Positions 46,858-55,553 of a DNA stretch of 64,000 bases are shown piece after piece. The notes beneath the pieces are model-generated. The model was given only the letters and a program-made list of their open reading frames with translations, was not told where the DNA came from and did no database searches. The DNA is taken from the NCBI RefSeq assembly GCF_011064845.1, contig NZ_CP049015.1:2356001-2420000 (forward strand), read 5' to 3'. Within the stretch, counting starts at the first letter, position 1, and each line of letters starts with the position of its first letter. This stretch comes from Citrobacter freundii ATCC 8090 = MTCC 1658 = NBRC 12681. Lineage in GTDB: Bacteria > Pseudomonadota > Gammaproteobacteria > Enterobacterales > Enterobacteriaceae. Position numbers and translations under genes: made by a program.

Positions 46858-48216
46858 CTAGCGTTTCAGACTGGCCCTGAATTCCTTCGGGTTTACCAGG
46901 ACCGGATTAATTGCCCTGAGTTGCTCCTGAACTCTGGCCTGAGCCCGTCGTTTGGGCATCTTTTTGCTCCGGCCACGCTTACCATCGCGTTCGAGTTCAT
47001 CCATTTTGCTTTGCGCCAGCTTCAGAACTGCCCCTAGACGTTTGTTATCAACGATTTGCCCCTGGTCGACACATTCCAGTTTGTCGAACACCTGATATTT
47101 GAGTGAACGGTAACCGTATTTGAATGCCAGCGTGCCGTCTGGATAGTCGTAGACTGTTATTTTCTCGCCAGCGATACGAGTATTTTCTTCTGTAGGTTCA
47201 ACCAGATATATCATTTTGTCATAGCGGAATGTCAGCGTTTTAGACAGCTTCCGCAGTTCCTGCCAGGCAAAGATGTCATCCAGCTCTTCGCTGCTTTCAG
47301 CCGCGGGTCGGTGCAGATCTTTGGGGTATTTTGCTGGTCGTGCGAAGCGACGATTGAAGTCAGCGATGAAGGTATCCAGCCAGGCGTTGGCTGCTTCAAT
47401 ACTGCTGATTCCCTCAAGACGCATCTCCTTGATAAGCCGATCCTGAAGTGTCTGATTGGCTCGCTCAACGCGGCCTTTAGCCTGCGGACTGATGGCACAA
47501 ATCAATTCGATCCCCAGTTCAGAAAGCACACGGCCAAACTGGGTGACGCCGGTTGTGGTTGAACCACCATTATTGACCCTGAAAATACCGTGCTTGTCGC
47601 TGTAAAACGCAAGGGGCTTGCCGTGTTGCTCGAGATACTCGCGGGTGGCCATCATGTAATCAAAGGCTGATTCAGTCTCACCAAAGCGGAGATGCATCAG
47701 GCGACCAGTCGCGTCATCAATAAAAACGAGCAGGCAGCATTTTGGCGCACGTCCTTCAAACCAGTCATGCGGGGAACCATCGATCTGAACAAGTTCTCCA
47801 AGGCAGTCACGTCGGTATCTGGGCTGATGAACGCGGGGTCTTCGACGTGAATATGGGACCCAGAGTCCATCAGCCGTCATCCATTTTCTGAGCGTTTCAA
47901 CAGACACCTTGATGTCGTGACGTTCGCGCAATTTTTCCGCGGCCAGAGTTGGTCCAAAGTCGTTGTAGTGATCGTGAAGCAACGAGAGAACACGCAGCTT
48001 CAGCGACTCAGAAAGCCTGTGATTACCGGGGCGTCCACGTCGAAGGTTTGTAAGGCCAGCAGCACCTGACTCGCGAAAGCGGTTCATTAAACGCTGAGTC
48101 TGACGTTCGGTCAGAGCAAGCTGGTGAGCTGCATCACGACGGCGCATGCGTTTTTCTACAACTGACTGAATGACGTTGATCCGGCTAAGTTCTTTATCTG
48201 ACATGGTCACAAGCAT
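46858..48216 (-). CDS. DDE transposase, ISNCY-like
   Basis: 452 residues. There is an N-terminal helix-turn-helix region (AAHQLALTERQTQRLMNRF, then GRPGNHRLSE) and an rve integrase core. The catalytic triad candidates are D146 (VQIDGSPHDW), D207 (FYSDKHGIF) and E251 (AKGRVERANQT); the D-E spacing is 43. A C-terminal basic tail (KRGRSKKMPKRRAQARV) follows. The frame is complete, so it may be active. GGAGACATCAGG precedes the ATG. It is the driver of the mobile unit. Confidence 0.88.
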   Translation of the reverse strand: MLVTMSDKELSRINVIQSVVEKRMRRRDAAHQLALTERQTQRLMNRFRESGAAGLTNLRRGRPGNHRLSESLKLRVLSLLHDHYNDFGPTLAAEKLRERHDIKVSVETLRKWMTADGLWVPYSRRRPRVHQPRYRRDCLGELVQIDGSPHDWFEGRAPKCCLLVFIDDATGRLMHLRFGETESAFDYMMATREYLEQHGKPLAFYSDKHGIFRVNNGGSTTTGVTQFGRVLSELGIELICAISPQAKGRVERANQTLQDRLIKEMRLEGISSIEAANAWLDTFIADFNRRFARPAKYPKDLHRPAAESSEELDDIFAWQELRKLSKTLTFRYDKMIYLVEPTEENTRIAGEKITVYDYPDGTLAFKYGYRSLKYQVFDKLECVDQGQIVDNKRLGAVLKLAQSKMDELERDGKRGRSKKMPKRRAQARVQEQLRAINPVLVNPKEFRASLKR

Positions 48217-48263
48217 CCTGATGTCTCCATGGCCTGAGGATTGGATCCTTTATGCCAGAAAAA

Positions 48264-48294
48264 GTGACATCACTAAATGGGTTAAAAGTGACAT
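48264..48294. repeat. Right end of the mobile element: two GTGACAT motifs
   Basis: GTGACAT occurs at 48264-48270 and 48288-48294, 24 bases apart, upstream of the transposase. It mirrors the paired motifs at the left end. The 274 bases beyond (to 48570) hold no gene that I can support. Confidence 0.65.
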
Positions 48295-48570
48295 CAGAAT
48301 ATTGGAGTTACAATCTTAGTGCGCATAATGTATATTATGTTAAATTGAATTTGAACTGTATTAGGCTTCTAACCCCATGGACCTGTTCAGTCTTCGCCCC
48401 TTCTGATTTCTCTGTCGAATAACCAATCATGAAGGTCTGAGCAACAAAGTTCGCTCCTGCAGTTGAAATGCTTTGAGCACAAGCACTCTGTATGCAAACG
48501 CTATACAGAGTGCAATCTCAACGGTTTAACGCTGACAAAACACCGACGGCGAACGGCTGGTATAGAACTG

Positions 48571-48996
48571 TCATGTACTGCTATTGAGTCGCAATATGCT
48601 GAAATAAAATGGTTCTTTGGGTTTAAGGAAAAAATCTGGCAACGTTCTCGCTAACAATGGATGAATGTTAGTCCCACCGGAACTTGAAGCGACATTTCCG
48701 GACTCCATAAAGTAATCATCATCCTTGCGGGTAAAGGTAAACCAGACATTTTGATTTACCGCCAGCTTTTCACCGTTATTATCAGTGATTTTTCCGCGTA
48801 AAATAGCCACCCCATTGCTGCCATTAAAAACGTATCTGACTGAAATATCACCACGAATATCCGGATACTCCATTACTAATTCTCCGGAGCAATCAAAATG
48901 TGACCGCTGCCAGTTTTGTAACGTCATCGTGACTGCAATTGTTAACGCTACTGCTAAGATGATGCCAACACACCATTTTATATTACGTCCCCACAT
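48571..48996 (-). CDS. FidL-like membrane protein, partner of the fimbrial regulator
   Basis: 141 residues: a short N-terminus, one membrane helix (about 9-27, CVGIILAVALTIAVTM), then a periplasmic domain with one cysteine (FDCSGELVM). It resembles FidL-like proteins found beside CadC/ToxR-type regulators in enterobacterial fimbrial loci. Its start overlaps the regulator gene by 14 bases. The ToxR/ToxS analogy suggests it modulates or stabilises the regulator in the periplasm; that role is inferred. It ends the fimbrial transcription unit next to the mobile islet. Confidence 0.72.
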   Translation of the reverse strand: MWGRNIKWCVGIILAVALTIAVTMTLQNWQRSHFDCSGELVMEYPDIRGDISVRYVFNGSNGVAILRGKITDNNGEKLAVNQNVWFTFTRKDDDYFMESGNVASSSGGTNIHPLLARTLPDFFLKPKEPFYFSILRLNSST

Positions 48997-49747
48997 GTCT
49001 GGACTCCGCGAAATAATAATGGGTCACACAATCATTATCCTGCCAGCGGCTAAATTGCTTTCGACAAGTTAATGCGGAGATCCGCGGAAAATTAGGATAC
49101 AGCGTGAGATAAACCCAGGGATAACTTTGACAATCCAGCGTATTTGTTTTGATAAACTGCTGGTGCAGATCAAATTTAAGCACATCCTGATTGACGTACC
49201 AGTGGCATCCCTCCCCTACGCCTAAAGACACATAGCGACTGAGTTTGGGATCAAACTGTGCCTCCCAGGTCACTATTGCGGCTATAACGCAGCACACAAC
49301 ACCCGCTAGAATCCAGCACAGTGAGCGCATACGCAGTGATTTTGTCACTGTATTTACCGGCGTTACCGATGGCGTGACAGAGAGATCGCTAAGCGGTTCT
49401 TCAATCTTCTGTTCCAGCACTTCCAGTTGTGGCTCCAGGCGGATCCCGACTTTCGGTACGGTTACGATAAGTTCTTCATTCAGGCCAAGTTCTTTAAACG
49501 CGCGACGCAGCAAGGAAATATTCTGATAGAACGTATTATTGGTGACCTGCGCACCGTTAATATACCAGACATGCTCAAAGAAATAATCACGTTCAATAAC
49601 CTGCCCCTGTTGTTGAATTAATAATAGTAAACAACGGGTTGCCGGATTGCTTAATGTTATACGTTTGGTCTCATCTGATTTCGCGTAGAGTACGTTCCGC
49701 TCTGGCCAGAATACAACGGTACTGTTAAGCAAAAACACGTGTGCCAT
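48983..49747 (-). CDS. Membrane-anchored winged-helix regulator (CadC/ToxR type)
   Basis: 254 residues: an N-terminal OmpR-like winged helix (about 1-110, with NPATRCLLLLIQQQGQVIER, TNNTFYQNISLLRRAF and VPKVGIRL), a linker, one membrane helix (about 142-162), and a periplasmic domain of about 90 residues with several cysteines. Such proteins sense periplasmic signals and act directly on DNA. Its place just downstream of the fimbrial genes, overlapping a FidL-like partner, suggests control of the fimbrial promoter in the 1-kb gap and possibly of the RTX gene. Confidence 0.82.
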   Translation of the reverse strand: MAHVFLLNSTVVFWPERNVLYAKSDETKRITLSNPATRCLLLLIQQQGQVIERDYFFEHVWYINGAQVTNNTFYQNISLLRRAFKELGLNEELIVTVPKVGIRLEPQLEVLEQKIEEPLSDLSVTPSVTPVNTVTKSLRMRSLCWILAGVVCCVIAAIVTWEAQFDPKLSRYVSLGVGEGCHWYVNQDVLKFDLHQQFIKTNTLDCQSYPWVYLTLYPNFPRISALTCRKQFSRWQDNDCVTHYYFAESRHVGT

Positions 49748-49802
49748 TATGTTCCCTGAATATGGATTTTTGTCAATTTAGCTAGAGCGAGCACTGCCAG
49801 CG

Positions 49803-50495
49803 TTAATTTACGACAGTTGAAAATCCCCAACGATTTCCTTCATCGTTAATCACAGTAAAGTTTATCTTATTATTCAGCATTTCAGGAGGTGCTGACTTAA
49901 AAATTACCTGCCGGGAACGCGGTGAAACCACTATTCCAGTTATGGAATAGTCTCCTGAATCTACATTAGCCAGAGATATGTTCCAGGAACTCTGATTAAC
50001 AGCGTAAATCCCCCCGTTTTCATGGTGAAAACTCAGAAGATTGATGCTTTTTTCAGTCAACACGCCTATGTTTTTCGGTCTCCATAGGACTTTTAGCTGA
50101 TTTCTTAACGTTAAGCGCACTTTTTCACCAGTTGGGATATTTTTCAACTCCGCTGGAACCTGGTACACGTTGAGCCAGAATAACGACTCATAATCGTTGG
50201 CAAGCCCCGCCCCAGTCGTCATCACCTTTATCTCGCGTTGTTCACCGGGGAGAATTTTTAGCACCGGGGGAAGCACGATAAAAGGCGAGCTGGCCTGAGA
50301 TGGCCCTTTCTCTGGCGTGCCGTCATCTACCCAACTTTGAACCACCACGGGATAATTACCGTCGTTGACTAACATCACCGAGCGTTGAGTCTCTCCGTGG
50401 TTGAAGATGACCCGAGTAGTACTGATGTTAACCGCTGCCTGCACGCCAAATGCAAACATCCAGAGGCTACTGAATACGCAATAAAACTTGTACAT
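49803..50495 (-). CDS. Second fimbrial periplasmic chaperone
   Basis: A 230-residue PapD-type chaperone. It has a signal peptide (to about residue 20, FGVQA), an immunoglobulin-like N-domain with STTRVIFNHGETQRSVMLVN and the family segment ESLFWLNVYQVPA, and a C-domain. It overlaps the adhesin gene by 29 bases. A second chaperone directly after the tip adhesin suggests it is dedicated to folding that adhesin, leaving the first for the major subunit; that division is inferred. Confidence 0.85.
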   Translation of the reverse strand: MYKFYCVFSSLWMFAFGVQAAVNISTTRVIFNHGETQRSVMLVNDGNYPVVVQSWVDDGTPEKGPSQASSPFIVLPPVLKILPGEQREIKVMTTGAGLANDYESLFWLNVYQVPAELKNIPTGEKVRLTLRNQLKVLWRPKNIGVLTEKSINLLSFHHENGGIYAVNQSSWNISLANVDSGDYSITGIVVSPRSRQVIFKSAPPEMLNNKINFTVINDEGNRWGFSTVVN

Positions 50496-51810
50496 GTGAC
50501 TGGTAGCCCCCCGCCGTTAACGTATCTGCACCAAAACTTGCCAGACGAGCTTCGAAGCTTTCGCTGTAGTAATTGATGCCATCCTGGCTGCCATTTTGCT
50601 GCGTATTGCTGCCAATGACTGGCATCCAGCCGCCTTCGCTACCGCTGCCGACAGTTGACACCGCCATAAAATTCACCGGACTACCCGCACGGTAAACACG
50701 CACGCCAACGCCGCGAGCCCGCCCGGGGGCGCCATATTGCGTATCTAATAGCCAGGTTACGGTTTTACCAGTAATCAAATTAAAACCCCAGGCGCTGTTG
50801 ACGCTGCTTTCCGGTGCAAGCAGCCCCATTGCGACATTGCTCTTCCCGGTCGCCACACCGGAAACCACCGTTGATTCGCAGGCAAATTCTATCTGGAAGG
50901 GCGCTGATGAATACTCCCCCTGCTTGAGCTGGACCACGGAAATTGGCGGCAGATGCACAACGGGCGTAAAATCGGTAACCTGACACATTGCTGCACGTTT
51001 GACGAAGATCCCGTTATTGTACAGGCTAATCACTGACGGCCAGTCATTCGCCCAGCCAGACCAATTTCCTCCACGGTGTGGCTGACCTATCTTGATACCC
51101 CACGAAGTCGTACCGGGCCCACGAAAAACCACGTAAGCATTGGGATTCACATAACTATTGTAAGTAGCAGACTGCGCCTGGTTGGCGTAGTAGCGTGTAT
51201 CCAGCGTTTTAATCAACTCGGCGCTTATCGTCGAGAAGTTCTTGGCTTTAATCAGGAAGTTGCCATTGGTATCAAGATCCAGGTTTTCCAGTGGGCGTTG
51301 CTGCCAGCTGTCGGTAAAGACGCTGCCTGTCGCATCGTGCGTCAAGCGTAATGCGACGTTTTTCATGATGGTCAGATACGCGCCAGGTACATCCGTTGCT
51401 TCATACCAGCCAGCCACGGTGTCATCGCCGTTAGTTGACCAGGCTTCATAGAGTTGCCCGGCGGTGTCCGGTGTACAACGGAAAAATACCTGCTCAGGAT
51501 CGTAACCGCCGCCTTTATGAGCATAAGTGGTAAAAGGGATCCCGCCGCTGGAGGTCAGGATCGTCCCTGCCGGCTGAAAACTGCTATTACTGGTGATATC
51601 GACAGACTTACTCAATCCCGGCAATAGCCCGTTCCAGGCATCGTTGCCGCCGCCGGAGCGCCAGTCATTGGCAATGCCGTCCGTACTTGCACTAAGCCTG
51701 TGCGTACCTTGTGCGCCACTACTTCCTGATTTATATGGATAAATAATGTATTCACAGGCGGCCTGTATCTGACAAGAAAACAGCGCCAGAACCAGAAAAA
51801 ATAGTCTCAT
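50467..51810 (-). CDS. Fimbrial tip adhesin
   Basis: A 447-residue secreted protein with a signal peptide (MRLFFLVLALFSCQIQA) and a long N-terminal region, probably the receptor-binding lectin-like domain. A C-terminal pilin-like domain begins near VVHLPPISVVQLKQGEYSS, with a paired cysteine in FACESTVV. Two-domain tip adhesins in chaperone-usher systems have this size and place. The ATG overlaps the usher stop (ATGA), so I prefer it to an in-frame start seven codons earlier. The receptor is unknown. Confidence 0.8.
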   Translation of the reverse strand: MRLFFLVLALFSCQIQAACEYIIYPYKSGSSGAQGTHRLSASTDGIANDWRSGGGNDAWNGLLPGLSKSVDITSNSSFQPAGTILTSSGGIPFTTYAHKGGGYDPEQVFFRCTPDTAGQLYEAWSTNGDDTVAGWYEATDVPGAYLTIMKNVALRLTHDATGSVFTDSWQQRPLENLDLDTNGNFLIKAKNFSTISAELIKTLDTRYYANQAQSATYNSYVNPNAYVVFRGPGTTSWGIKIGQPHRGGNWSGWANDWPSVISLYNNGIFVKRAAMCQVTDFTPVVHLPPISVVQLKQGEYSSAPFQIEFACESTVVSGVATGKSNVAMGLLAPESSVNSAWGFNLITGKTVTWLLDTQYGAPGRARGVGVRVYRAGSPVNFMAVSTVGSGSEGGWMPVIGSNTQQNGSQDGINYYSESFEARLASFGADTLTAGGYQSHVQVLLRIQ

Positions 51811-54284
51811 GAGCGCCCTTTTGTTACGCAAGCTACCGTTAATGCAATTAACGGTTCTGAACGTTGTTGTTGGTTAAGTTTCCACGGCAACGAACAATCA
51901 CTGCTTTCCAGCATCAATAGTCCCTCTTCGTCTTCAACGCGGGCATATACCTGGTTCGCCTGGGCAACCATCCCGACTACACGACCTCGACCGTCGGTCA
52001 CTGCCGCTCCCATCGGTAACGTCACGTCACTCTTCACAGTGATGAGTAACGGATAGCCAGAGAGCGTTGCAAAACGCAGTTTTACTGCGGCCCCCGCCAT
52101 TGGCGCAATGCGCCGTTGACTCTCCTGAAGCTCTGCGTTGGAGTTCATTCCACTAGCGTCGAGAGTCACGTTGTTAAAGCGATAAGGTGTCAATGAGGGG
52201 ACCAGCGCATAACCCCCGCTGTTGACGGTTGCACCCTGTCCGCCCCCGACTCTGGCTCCCGCAGCGCCTGGCGCTTCCACCAGGGCAAATGTGTCGCCAA
52301 CCCACGGGCCGGCAACAATGCCATGGCGATGTACAACGAGCGCCCCGCGTACCCCTGCAGACCATTGCTGATAGTTTTGTGACTGTGAGACGCTGCCGTT
52401 TAGCGTGCCGAAAGCCGTATTTTTTTGCAGTGAACCACCCCAGTCGGTCACGCTGTTTGACTCACCTTGCCCCTGTTGCCAGCCAGTGGACAGCGCGTAA
52501 TTAAGGGTTTCATCCTGATCAAGCGCACCAGATAATGCCAACTGCGCATTGCGCCCAGCCTGTTGAGCCTGACTCGCCGACAGCGCCAGCGTATGCTCAC
52601 GTTCACCTATACCCAAAGGCATTGAGAGGGTAAGCGTTGCCATGTTTTCTTTTTGCACTTGTGAACGGTCGCCGTTACGCCACCAGGTGTCCTGTCGGCT
52701 GAATGACATACCTAACGTCATTCGTCCAAAGGTGGTGTTATACCCAGCCTGCAACTGAGTGCTGCTGCCACGGTCACTGTAGTAATCCATCATTGATCCC
52801 GACAGCCATAGGTTTCCGTAGCTGCTCAACGTTTGGTTCACCGTAACGGTAAACTGGTTTTTTTGACGCAGCGTATCCGAGCGCCATTGCGCATTGCTTC
52901 CGCTGACGCTTCGCTCACCCAGAACGTCACCGTAGTCACGATACCCTTCTGTGGAATAGCGATAACCCGCCAGCGCGACGTGAGTTCCTATCGGAGTGAA
53001 CGTTTTGCTCCAGTTGGTTTGCAGCCGCCAGCCACTCATGGTTTGAGAAGCAATCCGGGCCCGCGAACCGGTAACATCGACACCAAAAGCGCCCATCGAC
53101 GTTGCCAGAACGCCTCCCATCAGCAGTGCCTGATAGTCGTCGCCGATCCGCAAAGCGCCATTAGCGGTCAGGAGATTCGTCATCCCGCGCTCCAGCGTGA
53201 AATCGGTAAACAGACCATCGGCCGCGCTGTAATCCCGGGTCTTACCTGCCACCAGACCGTAGCGCCAGACGCCGGGACGCAGTGATAAAGGTACGCTGGC
53301 ATATGGCACGGTATAGCTACTCTTTTTGTTATCGGCGCCGGTGATTTCAACTTGTAAATCACCGTCCCAGGCTGTATTCGGCAAATCATCGAGTACAAAA
53401 GGGCCTTGTGGTACGCTGGTTTCGTAAAGCGTTCGACCATTCTGCTTAACCACAACGCGTGAAGGTGTAGATGCCGTACCACGAATTTCTGGGGCGTAGC
53501 CGCGTCGCGACTGTGGCCACATTCGTTGATCGGTTTCCAGTTTGACACCTGTAAACGCCATGCTGCCAAGCAGATTTCCCGAGGTGTAGCTTTCGCCTAC
53601 CGTCAGTAAACTTTCCAGAGATGCGACAGGGTGTTGAAGCCAGGTTTGCAGCGCATCCCAACGTTGGCTTTCTCGATCGCCATCGCGCCGCCAGTTGGCA
53701 GACGACTGTTGGCGAAATTGCCAACTCCCCATGTTGAAGCCGCTGCTCAGTCCCAGCCAACCATAATCACTTTGCTGACCGTTATTTTTATTGTGATAGG
53801 CGTGCAGATTGTAGTTACTGAACAACACGCTCTCGCCGCTTTGCCACTGCGACGGCGGTACATAATCCATGGGGGTACGTTTTAATGCCGCCTGAGGAAC
53901 GCTGAGATTCAGACGCAATAAGCTCTGGTCAAAATCCCAGCGTCCACCGCTGATCCGAGCTTCAGGGGCGAAGCAATCCTGCGCTTGTTCCGACGCTGCT
54001 GTTACGCCCTGTTCATCCCAGAATTTCGCCGGAAGACAGGGTTCGGTACGCCCTGCTGTATTCTGGCGAAACAACACATCATCCCGCCCTACATACCGTC
54101 CATTGAGCCAGATATCCACGCTATAACGTCCCGCGACCACCGCATCCGGATCGTTGAGCATTGCCAGGCTTTTTTCGTAACCACTCCCAAGCAACAATGT
54201 TTCGTCAAAGGTGTAATTGCTGGCAAAAACAGGCATAGCTGCTGGCAAAAAAAGCCACCACCAGCGTGGATTAGTTTCGGACAT
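51807..54284 (-). CDS. Fimbrial outer-membrane usher
   Basis: An 825-residue FimD/PapC-family usher: a signal peptide (to about residue 22), an N-terminal subunit-chaperone binding domain (YTFDETLLLGSGYEKSLAML), a 24-strand beta-barrel with a plug, and two C-terminal domains. Landmarks include RGYAPEIRGTA and GPFVLDDLPN. It polymerises and secretes the fimbria. It overlaps the upstream chaperone by 14 bases and the downstream adhesin by four, indicating tight translational coupling. Confidence 0.92.
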   Translation of the reverse strand: MSETNPRWWWLFLPAAMPVFASNYTFDETLLLGSGYEKSLAMLNDPDAVVAGRYSVDIWLNGRYVGRDDVLFRQNTAGRTEPCLPAKFWDEQGVTAASEQAQDCFAPEARISGGRWDFDQSLLRLNLSVPQAALKRTPMDYVPPSQWQSGESVLFSNYNLHAYHNKNNGQQSDYGWLGLSSGFNMGSWQFRQQSSANWRRDGDRESQRWDALQTWLQHPVASLESLLTVGESYTSGNLLGSMAFTGVKLETDQRMWPQSRRGYAPEIRGTASTPSRVVVKQNGRTLYETSVPQGPFVLDDLPNTAWDGDLQVEITGADNKKSSYTVPYASVPLSLRPGVWRYGLVAGKTRDYSAADGLFTDFTLERGMTNLLTANGALRIGDDYQALLMGGVLATSMGAFGVDVTGSRARIASQTMSGWRLQTNWSKTFTPIGTHVALAGYRYSTEGYRDYGDVLGERSVSGSNAQWRSDTLRQKNQFTVTVNQTLSSYGNLWLSGSMMDYYSDRGSSTQLQAGYNTTFGRMTLGMSFSRQDTWWRNGDRSQVQKENMATLTLSMPLGIGEREHTLALSASQAQQAGRNAQLALSGALDQDETLNYALSTGWQQGQGESNSVTDWGGSLQKNTAFGTLNGSVSQSQNYQQWSAGVRGALVVHRHGIVAGPWVGDTFALVEAPGAAGARVGGGQGATVNSGGYALVPSLTPYRFNNVTLDASGMNSNAELQESQRRIAPMAGAAVKLRFATLSGYPLLITVKSDVTLPMGAAVTDGRGRVVGMVAQANQVYARVEDEEGLLMLESSDCSLPWKLNQQQRSEPLIALTVACVTKGRS

Positions 54285-54987
54285 TGTCCTGTTTCTCCAA
54301 TGCCACGCGCCCGCTTAATGAGGCTCCCTGATCGTTAATCCAGCGCATTTGCGCGTCGTTCAATTGCGAAATTTTTGCAGGCCACGACATTGTCGCCCAC
54401 GGTGCGATCGTTTCGCTCTGAATGCGCTGTTTTTTTCCCGCACCGCTGACGTCAAGTGACGAGAGCGCAAGATAGAAACCACTGTTATTGCGTAAATGCA
54501 GCTTGCCATTCTGCAGCCAGACCCGGCTGGTGTTCGCCATCTCCAGCGGCGAACCCACCAGCCCTTTGGGTCTTACCAATACTTTTACGCGACTACGTAC
54601 CAGCACCAGAAGCTGGTTATCGTTTTGCGCATCCTTATTTATGGGCGGGATCTGAATGAAGTTAAACCACCATAGCGATTCCCTGTCCTGTGCAATGGGT
54701 TTGCCGATGTAACGCAGCCGCACAGTTTGCCCCGCGTGGGCCGCCATCCGAAAGACCGGTGGCGTAGTGACAAAAGGAGCGGCCGCAGTTTGTGGTACTG
54801 ATTGTGCATCGCCATCATCAAGCCAAACCTGAACGACACCAGGGACGTCGCCGCGATTAGTTAATTGCACACTGACTTCCCGGCTGTCTGCCGGATAGAT
54901 TATCCGGTTGCCGGTCATCACTATGCTTGCCTGCACGCAGAAGCACATCATCATTCCAACTAAACCAATAGCCAATCCTTTCATCAC
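54271..54987 (-). CDS. Fimbrial periplasmic chaperone (first)
   Basis: A 238-residue PapD-type chaperone with a signal peptide (to about residue 20), an N-domain NRIIYPADSREVSVQLTNRG and the conserved RESLWWFNFIQIPP segment, and a C-domain ending SGRVALEKQDNVRN. It receives subunits by donor-strand complementation and delivers them to the usher. It follows the major subunit gene after 11 bases. Confidence 0.9.
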   Translation of the reverse strand: MMKGLAIGLVGMMMCFCVQASIVMTGNRIIYPADSREVSVQLTNRGDVPGVVQVWLDDGDAQSVPQTAAAPFVTTPPVFRMAAHAGQTVRLRYIGKPIAQDRESLWWFNFIQIPPINKDAQNDNQLLVLVRSRVKVLVRPKGLVGSPLEMANTSRVWLQNGKLHLRNNSGFYLALSSLDVSGAGKKQRIQSETIAPWATMSWPAKISQLNDAQMRWINDQGASLSGRVALEKQDNVRN

Positions 54988-54998
54988 GCAGATCTCGC

Positions 54999-55553
54999 TT
55001 ACAAATAGGAAATAGCGTATTGCACAGTGCCGACAACTGTCCCGGCGGTTGCTCCACCGTTCGGGCTAAAATACTGCACGGCAAAGTCGTGCTCACCGGA
55101 CGTATTTCCGGCCGCAACGGTGATTCCTGCAACTGGAGTTCCAGTACGCAAATCAATCGGCGTAGTGCCCGCGCTATCGGTCAGCAGTTGTAATTCAACA
55201 TTTTGCGCTGTACCCGTATTAGCCAGGTTTCCACGCTCGGTTATATTATTTGCAACGAAGACGGTTTTAATATCCAACGCATTAGAATCAACAGTACAAC
55301 CAGTAACGCCGAGGGTGAATGTTGTCAGGCCTGCTGAAGATGCTGCTGCTGCGAGATCGCTTTTCGCAACCGACGGCAGTAATACTACCGGCCGTGCATT
55401 TACACCGTTAACCGTGACCTCGCAAGTTTGTTCGGTCACTTCGCCTTTAAAGGTGATGGTATTTGCTGAATCAGCATACGCTATCTGCGCTAACAATAAC
55501 GCAAGGCCACCAGCTGCAAATATGTAACTGGTATGAGGATTATTGATTTTCAT
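54999..55553 (-). CDS. Major fimbrial subunit
   Basis: A 184-residue pilin: a signal peptide (to about residue 27, IAYADS), then TITFKGEVTEQTCEVTVNG and a second cysteine in LGVTGCTVDS forming the usual disulphide. The C-terminal pattern GTVQYAISYL has the penultimate tyrosine recognised by chaperones. It is the first gene of the fimbrial operon, transcribed from the 1-kb intergenic region. The fimbrial type cannot be named with certainty from memory. Confidence 0.9.
   Translation of the reverse strand: MKINNPHTSYIFAAGGLALLLAQIAYADSANTITFKGEVTEQTCEVTVNGVNARPVVLLPSVAKSDLAAAASSAGLTTFTLGVTGCTVDSNALDIKTVFVANNITERGNLANTGTAQNVELQLLTDSAGTTPIDLRTGTPVAGITVAAGNTSGEHDFAVQYFSPNGGATAGTVVGTVQYAISYL

Larger units (their letters stand above)
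45823..48295 (-). mobile_element. ISNCY-like insertion element carrying a TIR-domain passenger gene
   Basis: A unit of about 2.4-2.5 kb. The left end is AGTCAC-N20-TGTCAC (read inward) and the right end, read inward on the minus strand, is TGTCAC-N18-TGTCAC (48264-48294). It encodes a DDE transposase and, downstream on the same strand, a TIR protein. Exact termini and target duplication were not resolved; no convincing flanking duplication was found. The family label comes from transposase resemblance to ISNCY (IS1202/ISKpn21-type) elements, from memory. Confidence 0.68.

Noticed and set aside
45823..48310. Target-site duplication flanking the ISNCY-like element (AAGTTACAGTC versus GAGTTACAATC)
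   Set aside because: The two words share only about 11 of 14 positions and lie at uncertain distances from the ends; too weak to call.
48463..48654. A 63-codon plus-strand frame beside the mobile element
   Set aside because: It overlaps the FidL-like gene antiparallel and shows no family resemblance or ribosome site.
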